From contig CANGFP010000002.1 in assembly GCA_947453335.1 (NCBI GenBank), forward strand, positions 248,001-312,000: 64,000 nucleotides of DNA. The letters are read 5' to 3'. Made by a program: the position numbers and the translations under genes. The notes below the pieces were generated by a model. It ran no database searches. It had not been told where the DNA came from and saw only the letters and a program-made list of their open reading frames with translations. Every line of letters starts with the position of its first letter. The stretch's first letter is position 1. Shown here in pieces: positions 26,427 to 34,987 of this stretch. The stretch is from Opitutia bacterium (GTDB lineage Bacteria; Verrucomicrobiota; Verrucomicrobiia; Opitutales; UBA953).

Positions 26427-27773
26427 TCAGCCCGCGGGCGATCCGATGACGCGAAGACCGAGGCCGGCCTGTCGCACCGCTGCACGATCGACTATGCCGC
26501 GGCCATCGAAGACGGTCGCCCCCGCCGCGACGCCGACGGAGGCCCAAGGCAGCGTCGCGAACTCCTCCCACTCGGTCAGCACGGCCACCGCGCCGACCCC
26601 GGCCAACGCCTGGCGGGCGGAGGCGGCGACGGTGAAGCCCGTGGCGTCGCCGAGCTCCGACGCGAAGCGCGCGCCCTCGACGCGTGGGTCGTAGGCTACT
26701 ACTTCGCAACCCGAGCGCAGGAGCGAACGGACGACCTGGAGCGCGGCCGATTCCCGGAAATCGTTCGTGTCCTTCTTGAACGCCAAGCCGAGCACGGCGA
26801 CGCGGCGGTTCTTGGCCGCGGCGGCGACCTCGGCGGCGACGCGGCGCTTCTGCCACTCGTTCAGGTCGACGACCTGCTGCCAGTAGGCGGCGACCTCAGG
26901 CAGGCCATGGTGCTCGCACAGGTAGACCAAGGAAAGCAGGTCCTTCCGGAAGCACGACCCGCCGAAACCGACGGACGCCTTGAGGAACTTCGGGCCGATG
27001 CGGGAATCCGTCCCGACCACCGCGGCGACCTCCCCGATCTCCGCTCCGGTGCGCTCGCACAGCGCGGAGAGGGAGTTGATCGAGGAGACGCGTTGCGCCA
27101 GGAAGGCGTTCGCCGCGAGCTTCGAAAGCTCCGCCGACCAAAGCCCGGTCGTCAGGATGCGCTCGGGCGGCACCCATGTCGCGTAGAGCGACCGCAAGGA
27201 CCCGACGGCGGCGGCATCCTCGCCGCCGATCAGCACGCGGTCCGGCTGGAGCAGGTCGCGGATGGCCGTCCCTTCCGCGAGGAACTCCGGATTGGAAAGC
27301 ACGGTGAACGTCGCGCCGGTCGCGTTGGCTGCCAGGACCTGCTGGATGCGTTCCGCGGCGCGGACCGGCATGGTGGATTTCTCGACCACGATCGTATGGC
27401 CGCGAGCATGTTCCGCGATGAAGCGGGCGCAGGCCTCGACGTAGCGCAGGTCGGAAGCCTTGCCGGCGCCTTCGCCCTCGGTCTTGGTCGGAGTCTGGAC
27501 GGAGATGAAGATGACGTCGGCTTCCGCCAGGGCCGCCAGGCCGGCCCGCTGCTCGACGAACCAAAGGTTGCGGCCGCGGGCACGCCCGACGATCTCCGCG
27601 AGGCCCGGCTCGAACACCGGCAGGCGGTCGCTGTTCCACGCGGCGATGCGGCCGGCATCGTGGTCCAACACGGTCACTCCGACGGCAGGACAGCGCTCGG
27701 CGATGACGGCCATGGTCGGACCACCGACGTAGCCGGCGCCGATGCAGACGATTTTCTCGGGAAGCGGGTTCAT
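26427..27773 (-). CDS. ugd: UDP-glucose 6-dehydrogenase (eukaryote-like type)
   Basis: A 448-residue NAD-dependent enzyme oxidising UDP-glucose to UDP-glucuronate. The Rossmann motif CIGAGYVGGPT is at 10-20, the catalytic cysteine is Cys274 in GFGGSCFRKDL, and TPTKTEGEG, EKSTMPVRAAE and NPEFLAEGTAI are present. Several blocks, including AWNSDRLPVFEPGLAEIV and SVQTPTKTEGEGAGKASDL, match the animal UGDH form more closely than the usual bacterial form; numbering of the catalytic Cys (276 in human) agrees within two residues. The start at 27773 avoids overlap with the preceding uxs gene, whose product uses UDP-glucuronate. Last gene of the operon. Confidence 0.93.
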   Translation of the reverse strand: MNPLPEKIVCIGAGYVGGPTMAVIAERCPAVGVTVLDHDAGRIAAWNSDRLPVFEPGLAEIVGRARGRNLWFVEQRAGLAALAEADVIFISVQTPTKTEGEGAGKASDLRYVEACARFIAEHARGHTIVVEKSTMPVRAAERIQQVLAANATGATFTVLSNPEFLAEGTAIRDLLQPDRVLIGGEDAAAVGSLRSLYATWVPPERILTTGLWSAELSKLAANAFLAQRVSSINSLSALCERTGAEIGEVAAVVGTDSRIGPKFLKASVGFGGSCFRKDLLSLVYLCEHHGLPEVAAYWQQVVDLNEWQKRRVAAEVAAAAKNRRVAVLGLAFKKDTNDFRESAALQVVRSLLRSGCEVVAYDPRVEGARFASELGDATGFTVAASARQALAGVGAVAVLTEWEEFATLPWASVGVAAGATVFDGRGIVDRAAVRQAGLGLRVIGSPAG

Positions 27774-27775
27774 GT

Positions 27776-28708
27776 TCAGCGCTGGACTTGGGTGCGGAAG
27801 TAGGTCGCCGTACGGCGCAAGCCGGTGGTCAGTTCGACCGACGGACGCCAGTCCAGCAAAGCGGTGGCTTTCGAGATGTCCGGGCAACGCTGGCGAGGGT
27901 CGTCCACCGGGAGGGGGAGGTGCGCGATCGCCGTCTTCGCGCCGACCTCCGCTTGGACAGCCTGGGCGAGTTCCAACATCGTGAATTCGCGGGGATTGCC
28001 GAGGTTGATCGGGCCGTGGTTGGTCGGCGCAGCGAGCACGCGCGCGAATCCCTCGATGAGGTCGTCCACGTAGCAGAAGGAGCGCGTCTGGCTGCCGTCG
28101 CCATAGACGGTCAACGCCTCTCCGCGCATCGCCTGCAGCAGGAAATTCGTCACCACACGGCCGTCATCGTGACGCATGTTCGGCCCATAGGTGTTGAAGA
28201 TGCGGACGAGGCGGGCGTCGACGCGACCACGACGGTGGAAATCGGCGCAGAGCGTCTCCGCCAGGCGCTTGCCTTCGTCGTAGCAGGCGCGCGGGCCGAT
28301 CGGGTTGACGTTGCCGAGGTAGTCTTCGCGCTGCGGATGGACCAAGGGGTCCCCATAGACCTCGGACGTCGAAGCCTGCAGCAGACGCGCCCCATGCCGT
28401 TCGGCGTTCTCCAAGGCATGCAGCGTCCCGAGGAAGGCGATCTTGGCCGTGTAGACCGGATCTTTCTGGTAATGCGGCGGAGAAGCCGGACAGGCCAGGT
28501 TGCAGACCACGTCGACGGCGTGGTCGTAAGGGACGGTGACGTCATGCCTGACGAAGCGGAACCCCGGTTGCGCGGACAGCGCCTGGACGTTGGCTTCGGT
28601 GCCGGAATGAAAATTGTCCAAGCCAATCACCTGATGTCCATCGCGCAGCAGGCGCGCGGAGAGGTGATAACCGAGGAAGCCGGCCGCGCCGGTGACGAGA
28701 TAACGCAT
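27776..28708 (-). CDS. uxs: UDP-glucuronate decarboxylase (UDP-xylose synthase)
   Basis: A 310-residue extended SDR that converts UDP-glucuronate to UDP-xylose through a 4-keto intermediate. Motifs: VTGAAGFLGYHL NAD-binding at the N-terminus, the family-specific ACPASPPHYQ, catalytic ACYDEGKR (Tyr-x3-Lys), the LVRIFNTYGPNM loop, and NPREFTMLEL with DDPRQRCPDI near the C-terminus, which together separate UXS from epimerases. It sits two bases before ugd, which makes its substrate, so the pair forms a route from UDP-glucose to UDP-xylose. Confidence 0.92.
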   Translation of the reverse strand: MRYLVTGAAGFLGYHLSARLLRDGHQVIGLDNFHSGTEANVQALSAQPGFRFVRHDVTVPYDHAVDVVCNLACPASPPHYQKDPVYTAKIAFLGTLHALENAERHGARLLQASTSEVYGDPLVHPQREDYLGNVNPIGPRACYDEGKRLAETLCADFHRRGRVDARLVRIFNTYGPNMRHDDGRVVTNFLLQAMRGEALTVYGDGSQTRSFCYVDDLIEGFARVLAAPTNHGPINLGNPREFTMLELAQAVQAEVGAKTAIAHLPLPVDDPRQRCPDISKATALLDWRPSVELTTGLRRTATYFRTQVQR

Positions 28709-28713
28709 GGAAT

Positions 28714-29748
28714 TCAGGAAAGTCGCCGGACGATGGAGGCCACGCGGTCGGCGAAGGCCTGCGGGCCGTGGGTGCGCGCGCGGCGCAGCGATGCGGACTG
28801 CGCCCGCGCCAAGGCGGCGTGGTCGTCTCCTGCCAGATGGAGCAGCGCGGCGGCCATGCCGACCTGCGAGCCGACGGGGACGACCACGGCGTTGAGGTCC
28901 GGGGCCGCGAAATCATGCCGCGCGCCGATGGCGTCGGACAGCAGAAGTTGGCAACCTGAGAGGGCGGCCTCATGCACCACGAGTCCCCAAGCTTCGCTGC
29001 GGCTGGGCAACGCGAAGATACGCGCCTCCCGGTAGAGCGCGCCGAGCTGCTCGGGCTGGACGAAACCATGGACCCGGATGCGCGGGTGGTCAGTCAGCCG
29101 TTCCCGCAAAGGGCCGCTGCCATACAGGTGCAGTTCCCATTCCGGGAGTCGGTCGGCGACGGAAGCGAAAGCCGTGGCCAACCCCACGCAGTCCTTCCGC
29201 TCGATGTACTGTCCGACGAACAGGATGCGCTTCGGCCGTTCGGCCAGGGGTGGACCATCGAAGAAGAGCTTCGGGTCGGCGCCGTAGAGCCCTTCGAAAA
29301 CATCCTCGTCCGCGAAACCATACCAGCGCGCCAAACGGCGTCCGGACACCCCCGGGACGAGGACGGCGGCGAACTTGCGCTTCATCGTCAGCCGGAACCA
29401 CGGCCCGCCGAGCAGCTGCCGCAGGTCTCCGCGCCAATCGTTGTCCATCAGGAGGCAGACCTTGCCGCCAGCCGCGCGGACCTCGTCGCCGAGCGCTTGG
29501 AACGCCGGGCAAGACCAGCCGGCCTGGAAGAAGACGCGCGGGACGGGCAGCCCGAGGCCGGCCCAGGTGGCGTCGTCACCGGACTCGACCCAATGGATCG
29601 GTTGGCCCAGCGCGGCCTCCATGCCTTGGATCGGCACGCCCGGTCGGGTGCCGACGACGGCAGCGCCACCGGGAATACGGTCGATCGCGGCACGCAGCTG
29701 ACGGGCGGCGTACTGCGGCAGGCCTTGCCAGGAAAAGGCGACGGTCAT
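28714..29748 (-). CDS. Family 4 glycosyltransferase
   Basis: A 344-residue GT-B enzyme. The C-terminal donor domain shows RILFVGQYIERKDCVGLATAF and the GT4 Glu-x7-Glu region SRSEAWGLVVHEAALSG, where the two glutamates bind the nucleotide sugar. The N-terminal acceptor domain is less conserved. The start at 29748 forms an ATGA overlap with the Wzx-like gene; the frame extends much further upstream but only as a shadow of wzx. Donor unknown; UDP-xylose and UDP-glucuronate are made by the two following genes. Confidence 0.85.
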   Translation of the reverse strand: MTVAFSWQGLPQYAARQLRAAIDRIPGGAAVVGTRPGVPIQGMEAALGQPIHWVESGDDATWAGLGLPVPRVFFQAGWSCPAFQALGDEVRAAGGKVCLLMDNDWRGDLRQLLGGPWFRLTMKRKFAAVLVPGVSGRRLARWYGFADEDVFEGLYGADPKLFFDGPPLAERPKRILFVGQYIERKDCVGLATAFASVADRLPEWELHLYGSGPLRERLTDHPRIRVHGFVQPEQLGALYREARIFALPSRSEAWGLVVHEAALSGCQLLLSDAIGARHDFAAPDLNAVVVPVGSQVGMAAALLHLAGDDHAALARAQSASLRRARTHGPQAFADRVASIVRRLS

Positions 29749-31196
29749 GGACGGATAGGGGTCTCCCGCGCCTCGCGACGCATGACGTCGAAGAAGATCC
29801 AGGCGGAAACCGCCGCGATGAGGCCGGTGGGGAGCAGGCCGGTGAAATCTCCGGCCGAGGGCGGGACGGCGTATTGCGCCAGCCCGAGGGCGGCCGCTGA
29901 ACCCACCGCCCAGGCGATCGTTTGGCCGCCGAGCCAATGGCCTGTCCGATAGCGCATCACCAAGACCATGAGCACCGCGTAGGCGCAACCTCCGGCCGCG
30001 AAGGCGATGGCCGCCCCGCGCAAGCCGAACGGACCGACCAAGGCGAGCGGCAGCAAGGCCAGGATCAGGTTGGAGATCAGCTCCGCACCGAGCACCAGCC
30101 GCGACGAACCGCGCGCCTGCAGCCAGAAGCCCAGCGGCCAGGAGACCAGCCGCAGGAACACGCCCCAGACCATCCACGGCAGCAGCGGGATCGCGGGGCC
30201 GAAGTTGGCGGAAGCATAGAGCCAATGGATGCAGACCCGCCCCATCGTCAGCAACGCCGCCAGGAACGGCAACGCCAGGAGCAGGCCGGCCTGGATCTGC
30301 TTCTCGACCAGCTGACGCGCCTCCTGCTCGTCCGGAGCCGCGGCCACGCGCGGGAAGAAGTCCGTGGCCATCGCCGCGAAGACGAAGCCCGGCAGGCTGC
30401 TCGCGATCGCCAAGGCCGCCTGATAGTGCCCCGCGGCGACCAGGCCCAGTTCCTGCAGGACGACCATCCGGGCCACGTACTGCGAAAGCTGGAAGAGCAG
30501 CCCCACGACCATCAGCGCGCCACCGAGGTGCAGGAGCTCCTTGACCGCCACGGGGTCGGCGACGACGGCCGGATCGACCGGGCAATGCCTGCGCGCGGCC
30601 CACCAGGACAGCAGCGACGGACTGGCGGTCGCGACGAGGATCCCGAGCGCGACGCCGAAGAGCGAGTGCCCGGCCTGATGGCAGACGTAGATCAACGGCA
30701 GCCCCAGGACGATGCCCGCGAAGGCGGACAGGACCTGCGTGGTGGCCAGGACGCGCAGGTGGCCGCCGGCCTGCAGCAACGCGCCCCACATGCCAGCCGC
30801 GACCAGGAACGGCACCGCGAGTCCGGCCAAACCGAGCTCAAGGATATGGCTCTCTTCGGAGCGGAACGTCCACAGGCCGACGGGCCAGAAGACGACGGCC
30901 ATCGCCAGCAGGCCGAGCCAGCTGAGGCGACGGCCGAGCCAGCGGACGGCCGCCGTCTTCGCCGGCCGTTCCGCGGGCGCGGCGGCGGCGACGAGGCGGA
31001 CCCCGGCGGTGCCTATCCCCCACCCTGCCGCGAGCGCGAAGATAGTGTTGAAGTTGACCAAGGTGCCCGCGAGGCCGACGCCTTCGGGGCCGACCATGAG
31101 CGCGATGGCCTTCGTCCGGAAGAAACCGGCCAGCAGCACCAGGACCGAGGCTCCGCCCATGAGCGCGCTGGAACGAAGGATGCGGGCGAAGGCCAT
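29745..31196 (-). CDS. Wzx-type polysaccharide flippase
   Basis: A 483-residue integral membrane protein with about twelve to fourteen hydrophobic segments, of the MOP superfamily (polysaccharide biosynthesis/Wzx). The N-terminal SSALMGGASVLVLLAGFFRTKAIALMVGPEGVGLAGTL layout (residues about 9-45) is typical of O-antigen/enterobacterial common antigen translocases (WzxE-like). It would flip undecaprenyl-linked repeat units across the inner membrane. It stands between an aminotransferase and a glycosyltransferase gene and is coupled to the latter. It fits a Wzx/Wzy-dependent pathway together with the polymerase-like proteins at 38.7 and 50.9 kb. Confidence 0.85.
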   Translation of the reverse strand: MAFARILRSSALMGGASVLVLLAGFFRTKAIALMVGPEGVGLAGTLVNFNTIFALAAGWGIGTAGVRLVAAAAPAERPAKTAAVRWLGRRLSWLGLLAMAVVFWPVGLWTFRSEESHILELGLAGLAVPFLVAAGMWGALLQAGGHLRVLATTQVLSAFAGIVLGLPLIYVCHQAGHSLFGVALGILVATASPSLLSWWAARRHCPVDPAVVADPVAVKELLHLGGALMVVGLLFQLSQYVARMVVLQELGLVAAGHYQAALAIASSLPGFVFAAMATDFFPRVAAAPDEQEARQLVEKQIQAGLLLALPFLAALLTMGRVCIHWLYASANFGPAIPLLPWMVWGVFLRLVSWPLGFWLQARGSSRLVLGAELISNLILALLPLALVGPFGLRGAAIAFAAGGCAYAVLMVLVMRYRTGHWLGGQTIAWAVGSAAALGLAQYAVPPSAGDFTGLLPTGLIAAVSAWIFFDVMRREARETPIRP

Positions 31197-31202
31197 GACG
31201 GC

Positions 31203-32327
31203 TTAACGGAGGACGGACTTCACGCCGGCGATGACGCGGTCGCGGTCTTCCTCGGACATGCCTGAGCCGGATGGCAGGCAGAGGCCTTGCGCGAAAAGGC
31301 GTTCGGCGACCTGTCCGCCATGGCTTTCGGCCCCGGCGAAGACGGGCTGCAGATGCAAGGGCTTCCAGAGGGGGCGGGCCTCGATGTCGAGCTTCTCCAA
31401 GGCCAGCCGGACGTCTTCCGCCGTCGCGCCGGCCACGGCGGGGTCGACGGTCAGGCACGACAGCCAATGCGTGGATTGGCCCCACGCGGCCTCCGGCTGC
31501 ATCTCGACCCCCGCGAGACCGGCGAAGGCCTTGCGGTACGCGCGGTAATGGTCGCGGCGACGCGTGACCTTGCCCGCGAGACGCAGCAGCTGGCCGCGGC
31601 CGATGGCGGCGCTGACGTTGCTGAGGCGGTAGTTGTAGCCGATCGTCGAATGCTGGTAATGCGGGGCCGGGTCGCGCGCCTGCGTCGCGAGGAACCTGGC
31701 CTGCTGCGCCAGCGCGGCGTCGTCCGTGACGAGCATGCCGCCGCCCGAAGTGGTGATGATCTTGTTGCCGTTGAAGGAATGGATGCCGAAGAGCCCGTGC
31801 GATCCCGGGCTGGTCTCGCCGTAGCTCGCGCCCAAGGCCTCGGCCGCGTCCTCGATCAGCTTCACGCCATGGCGTTCGCAGCAGGCCTTGATCGGGGCGA
31901 TGTCGGCGGACTGCCCGTAGAGATGGACGAGCACCAGGGCCTTGGGCGCGCGACCGGCCTTGGCTTTGCGCTCGATGACTTCGCAAGCCAGCGCGGGGTC
32001 CATGTTCCAGCTCCGGGCCTCCGAGTCGATGAAGACGGGCTTGGCGCCCAGGTAGTTGATCGGCGCCGCGGAAGCGATGAAGGTGAGCGTCGAGCAGAGG
32101 ACCTCGTCGCCGGGGCCTACGCCGGCGAGGCGCAGGGCCAGATGCAAGGCCGCGGTACCGGACGAGACCGCGACCGCGTGGCGCGAACCGACGAGATCGG
32201 CGAACTCGCGCTCGAAGGCGTCGAGCTGCGGCCCGACCGGCGCGATCCAGTTGGACTCGAACGTCTCGAGCACGAACTCGACTTCGGCGCTGCCGACGTC
32301 AGGTGGAGAAAGGTAAAGGCGAGGCAT
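31203..32327 (-). CDS. DegT-family nucleotide-sugar aminotransferase (PglE/WecE-like)
   Basis: A 374-residue PLP aminotransferase that keeps the catalytic lysine (Lys189 in SFNGNKIITTSGGG), unlike the ColD-like protein at 18.3 kb. Other blocks are AVSSGTAALHLAL near residue 54, DEVLCSTLTFIAS, and ALVLVHLYGQSADI ahead of LIEDAAEALGASY. The FNGNKIITTSGGG sequence is typical of PglE-like enzymes acting on UDP-4-keto-6-deoxy sugars. It is near a PglD-like acyltransferase, giving a likely 4-amino-4,6-dideoxy sugar that is then N-acylated. No matching 4,6-dehydratase for a UDP- or dTDP-sugar is in the window, so the keto-sugar source is missing here. Confidence 0.85.
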   Translation of the reverse strand: MPRLYLSPPDVGSAEVEFVLETFESNWIAPVGPQLDAFEREFADLVGSRHAVAVSSGTAALHLALRLAGVGPGDEVLCSTLTFIASAAPINYLGAKPVFIDSEARSWNMDPALACEVIERKAKAGRAPKALVLVHLYGQSADIAPIKACCERHGVKLIEDAAEALGASYGETSPGSHGLFGIHSFNGNKIITTSGGGMLVTDDAALAQQARFLATQARDPAPHYQHSTIGYNYRLSNVSAAIGRGQLLRLAGKVTRRRDHYRAYRKAFAGLAGVEMQPEAAWGQSTHWLSCLTVDPAVAGATAEDVRLALEKLDIEARPLWKPLHLQPVFAGAESHGGQVAERLFAQGLCLPSGSGMSEEDRDRVIAGVKSVLR

Positions 32328-32333
32328 GGCGGT

Positions 32334-33059
32334 TCATTTCCAAGGTTGGTCCGCATAGATTCCGAGACCCTGCAGGGCCTGCAGGAACTCCCGGTTGGCG
32401 GGGTCGGCGAGGAGCTGGTCTATCGGGAGATTGGAGGAGATGCGGATGAACATCTGCTCGCTCTTCTGGTTCAGGCCATAGGTGCGGATGTCTTTCCAAA
32501 GCAGCGGGAGCCGCTCCAGCCGGCCGACGAGGCCGTCGCGCCAGCCGGCCGCCTGGTCCTCGTAACGGTTGGGCTGGCCGTCGACGAGATGCCAGAAGGC
32601 GACGTTCTGCCGACCGCCCGAGGGCACGAGGTACTGCCCGAACTCGTAGGGCAGCAACGCGCGGCCACCGACCTGCCCGGCGACGGCGTAGCGTCGTTCG
32701 GTGCGCACGCAGCCGCTGTTCACCCAGCAGGAATCCGGATTATGCGAGCCGGCGTCGACGACCGAGGCCTTGCCGGGCTCCCAGTAGGCGGCGTATACGA
32801 GGATGGAGGTCTCGCCGCGCACATAGATGGCTTGGGCCGCCTGGCTGAAGTTGAGGATGCCCTGGACGTTCAGGTTGCCGGCCTTGCTGTCGGCGACGGG
32901 GATGTCTCGACGCGTCCAACCCGCGACGGCGCGCGGCAAGGCGTCCGCGACCTGTCCCGTGAAACGGCGCGGGCGATGCGTGAAACCCTCGGCGGCGAGC
33001 ACGAGCGCCAGCAACAGCGCCAACAGGACGGATCCGGCGATGAGCAGCCCTTTGCGCAT
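32334..33059 (-). CDS. epsI: EpsI / exosortase-associated protein (DUF3485-like)
   Basis: A 241-residue exported protein with one N-terminal membrane helix (LLIAGSVLLALLLALVLAAEG) and a periplasmic domain with the EpsI hallmarks: a short LPRAVAGWT segment, VYAAYWEPGK, then HNPDSCWVNSGC in the place of the conserved His/Cys/Gly-Trp region, and SIL/FWHLVDG strands. EpsI-type proteins accompany exosortases in exopolysaccharide loci, as separate proteins or as C-terminal domains of the exosortase. No exosortase or PEP-CTERM protein is in the window. It overlaps the PglD-like gene by one base (TGATG). The family call is from pattern, not alignment. Confidence 0.75.
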   Translation of the reverse strand: MRKGLLIAGSVLLALLLALVLAAEGFTHRPRRFTGQVADALPRAVAGWTRRDIPVADSKAGNLNVQGILNFSQAAQAIYVRGETSILVYAAYWEPGKASVVDAGSHNPDSCWVNSGCVRTERRYAVAGQVGGRALLPYEFGQYLVPSGGRQNVAFWHLVDGQPNRYEDQAAGWRDGLVGRLERLPLLWKDIRTYGLNQKSEQMFIRISSNLPIDQLLADPANREFLQALQGLGIYADQPWK

Positions 33060-33685
33060 CAGAGCACGCGGGCAGGATTGCCCACGACGGTGACGTCCGC
33101 CGGGACGTCGTTGATGACGACGGCGCCCGCACCGAGCACGGAACGGCTGCCGATGGATTTGCCGGGGATGACCGAGGCTTGGCTCCCCATGAAGACTCGG
33201 TCCGCGACCTGGACGCGGCCGGTCACGTCGCAATGGGCGCTGAGCGTCGACCATGCGCCGACGGAGGCGTCATGCCCGACCGTGGCGTGCAGGTTCAGCA
33301 TCACGAAATCCCCCAGGACGATGTCGGCGCTCGCGATCGCCCCAGGGCAGAGCACCACGCCGCGGCCCAGCTTGACGCGGTCGCCCACCAGCGCGCGCGG
33401 ATGGATGAAGGTGAGGAACTCGGCGCCGGCGTCGAGCAGCGGACGCAGGAGCTTCTCCTTCACGGGCGGCAGCCCCAAGCCGCAGAGGTAGAGCGCGCCG
33501 GGATCGACCGCATGCCCGGTCAGGGGCGCGATCGGCGCGAAATCCCCGAAGGCGCGCAAGGCCTGCGCGTTGTCGTCGAGGAAGCCGGCGACCTGCCAGG
33601 CGCGGCCATGGTCAGGGTGCTGGCGCGCCCAGACATGCATCTCGCGGCCGAAGCCACCGGCTCCGACGATCCATAGTTTCTTCAT
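33059..33685 (-). CDS. PglD/NeuD-type hexapeptide-repeat sugar acyltransferase
   Basis: A 208-residue left-handed beta-helix acyltransferase. The N-terminal Rossmann-like sugar-binding part (LWIVGAGGFGREMHVWARQ) and the C-terminal hexapeptide repeats (VLGDFVMLNLHATVGHDASVG and on, with the catalytic His in this segment) are diagnostic of the PglD/NeuD family, which N- or O-acetylates nucleotide sugars using acetyl-CoA. It follows the small ACP gene by an ATGA overlap and is close to the aminotransferase at 31.2 kb. Because of the ACP/KASIII neighbours, the donor could be an acyl-ACP rather than acetyl-CoA; that is an inference. Confidence 0.85.
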   Translation of the reverse strand: MKKLWIVGAGGFGREMHVWARQHPDHGRAWQVAGFLDDNAQALRAFGDFAPIAPLTGHAVDPGALYLCGLGLPPVKEKLLRPLLDAGAEFLTFIHPRALVGDRVKLGRGVVLCPGAIASADIVLGDFVMLNLHATVGHDASVGAWSTLSAHCDVTGRVQVADRVFMGSQASVIPGKSIGSRSVLGAGAVVINDVPADVTVVGNPARVL

Positions 33686-33906
33686 GGGGTTTCAGGGATA
33701 AGGGAAAGGAGGTCGCCGACGGTCGCGCACGCGCGCACCTGGGCGCTCGTGACCGTCAGGCCATGCTTGGTCTCGCAATGCAGGATGACGAGGAGCACGG
33801 CCAAGGAGCCCCACCCCGGCAAGGCCTCGAGGCGGGTGGACGTCGTCGCACCCGCGAAGAGGTCGACGTCGGCCTGCAAGGCCGCGAGTCGCGAGGGGCT
33901 GCTCAT
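33682..33906 (-). CDS. Acyl carrier protein-like protein with GWGSL motif
   Basis: A 74-residue protein with ACP size and helix layout. The phosphopantetheine site reads LPGWGSLAVLL with Ser34; carrier proteins of sugar-modification loci usually read GWDSL, so the Asp before the serine is replaced by Gly. Whether a holo-ACP synthase still recognises it is uncertain. It is translationally coupled on both sides (ATGA with the KASIII upstream and with the PglD-like gene downstream), strong evidence that the three work together. The upstream in-frame extension is a shadow of the KASIII gene. Confidence 0.7.
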   Translation of the reverse strand: MSSPSRLAALQADVDLFAGATTSTRLEALPGWGSLAVLLVILHCETKHGLTVTSAQVRACATVGDLLSLIPETP

Positions 33907-34979
33907 GCTTGGCGGGGGAAGGGCTGCACCGGGGCGACGACGAGCGGACCGAACTCGCCGGCGACGGCGCCCCAGGACCAGCCGACGCCGAATCCGCACA
34001 GCGCGAGCCGCAACGGACCAACGGCGAGCCGCTCGCCGTACGCTTCGGTCAGCGCGCAGGGAATCGAGGCGGAGCTCTGGTTGCCGAAACGTTCGGCGAT
34101 GCCGTCAGGGGTCTTCTCGGGAGGGAAGCCGCACTTGCGGCCCACCGCGGAGACGACGAAGCGGTTGGCTTGGTGCAGCACGAGGCCATCGGTCGTGGCG
34201 GCGGCGTAGCCGGCATGACGGAGCACGGAGGCGACGGCGGCGGGCACCTCCCGCAGCGTGAAGTTGAACACTTCCCCTCCCTGCATCGCGAGGTTCTCCG
34301 CATGGCGGCCGTTCCCGTCGAAATCCGGCACGACGGTCAGGGGCCGGCTTCCCGCCGGCGCGCGCGCGCCGCCTTGGGGGACGATGATCGCGCCGGCGCC
34401 GGAACCGTCCGCGCCCAGTTCGAAATGCCAGGGAGCGGCGCCGCCGGTGCGTTCGATGAGCGCCGCCGAGCCCGCGTCGCCGAACAGCGGGTCGGTGGAG
34501 CGGTCCTGCGGGTGCGTCAGCCGGGAAAGCGTGTCCCCCGCGCAGAGCAGGACGCGTCCAGCCCCGCCATGGGCGCAGAGCAAAGCCGCCTGGTGCAGGC
34601 CGTAGACCCATCCCGAGCACCCCAAGGAAAGGTCGAACGCCGCGACGCCCTTGGCGAGGCCGAGGCGTGCTTGGAGGAACGAGGCGTTGTTCGGCTGCGG
34701 ATGGTCCGGGGTCTGCGTGACGAAGATCACGGCGTCGACGGAGGAAGCGTCGAGGCCGGCCGCGGCGAACAGGCGGCGGGCGGCGTCCTCGCAGAGGTCC
34801 AAGGCGGTCACTCCGGGAGCCGCGACGCGACGCTCGCGGAGGCCGACGGTCTGGGCGGTCCGCTCCAGCACGGCACGGTCGAGGCCATGCGCGAGGCCTT
34901 CGGCGAGGTAGTCGCGGACCACCGACCCGGTGGAGACGGCGAGGCCCGCGAGACGGACATTGGCAAGGGAGCTATGCAT
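33903..34979 (-). CDS. 3-oxoacyl-ACP synthase III (FabH-like KASIII)
   Basis: A 358-residue thiolase-fold condensing enzyme with the complete KASIII triad: Cys121 (LSLGCSGW), His269 (LHQANRF) and Asn300 (FGNQSS). FabH-like enzymes join an acyl-CoA starter to malonyl-ACP. It lies between asnB and a dedicated ACP gene within a glycan operon, not with other fatty-acid genes, so it is unlikely to be the housekeeping FabH. The start at 34979 begins at the first conserved strand. Together with the ACP, SDR and AMP-ligase genes it could make a short 3-oxo- or 3-hydroxyacyl group. Confidence 0.88.
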   Translation of the reverse strand: MHSSLANVRLAGLAVSTGSVVRDYLAEGLAHGLDRAVLERTAQTVGLRERRVAAPGVTALDLCEDAARRLFAAAGLDASSVDAVIFVTQTPDHPQPNNASFLQARLGLAKGVAAFDLSLGCSGWVYGLHQAALLCAHGGAGRVLLCAGDTLSRLTHPQDRSTDPLFGDAGSAALIERTGGAAPWHFELGADGSGAGAIIVPQGGARAPAGSRPLTVVPDFDGNGRHAENLAMQGGEVFNFTLREVPAAVASVLRHAGYAAATTDGLVLHQANRFVVSAVGRKCGFPPEKTPDGIAERFGNQSSASIPCALTEAYGERLAVGPLRLALCGFGVGWSWGAVAGEFGPLVVAPVQPFPRQA

Positions 34980-34987
34980 CGGAAAGT

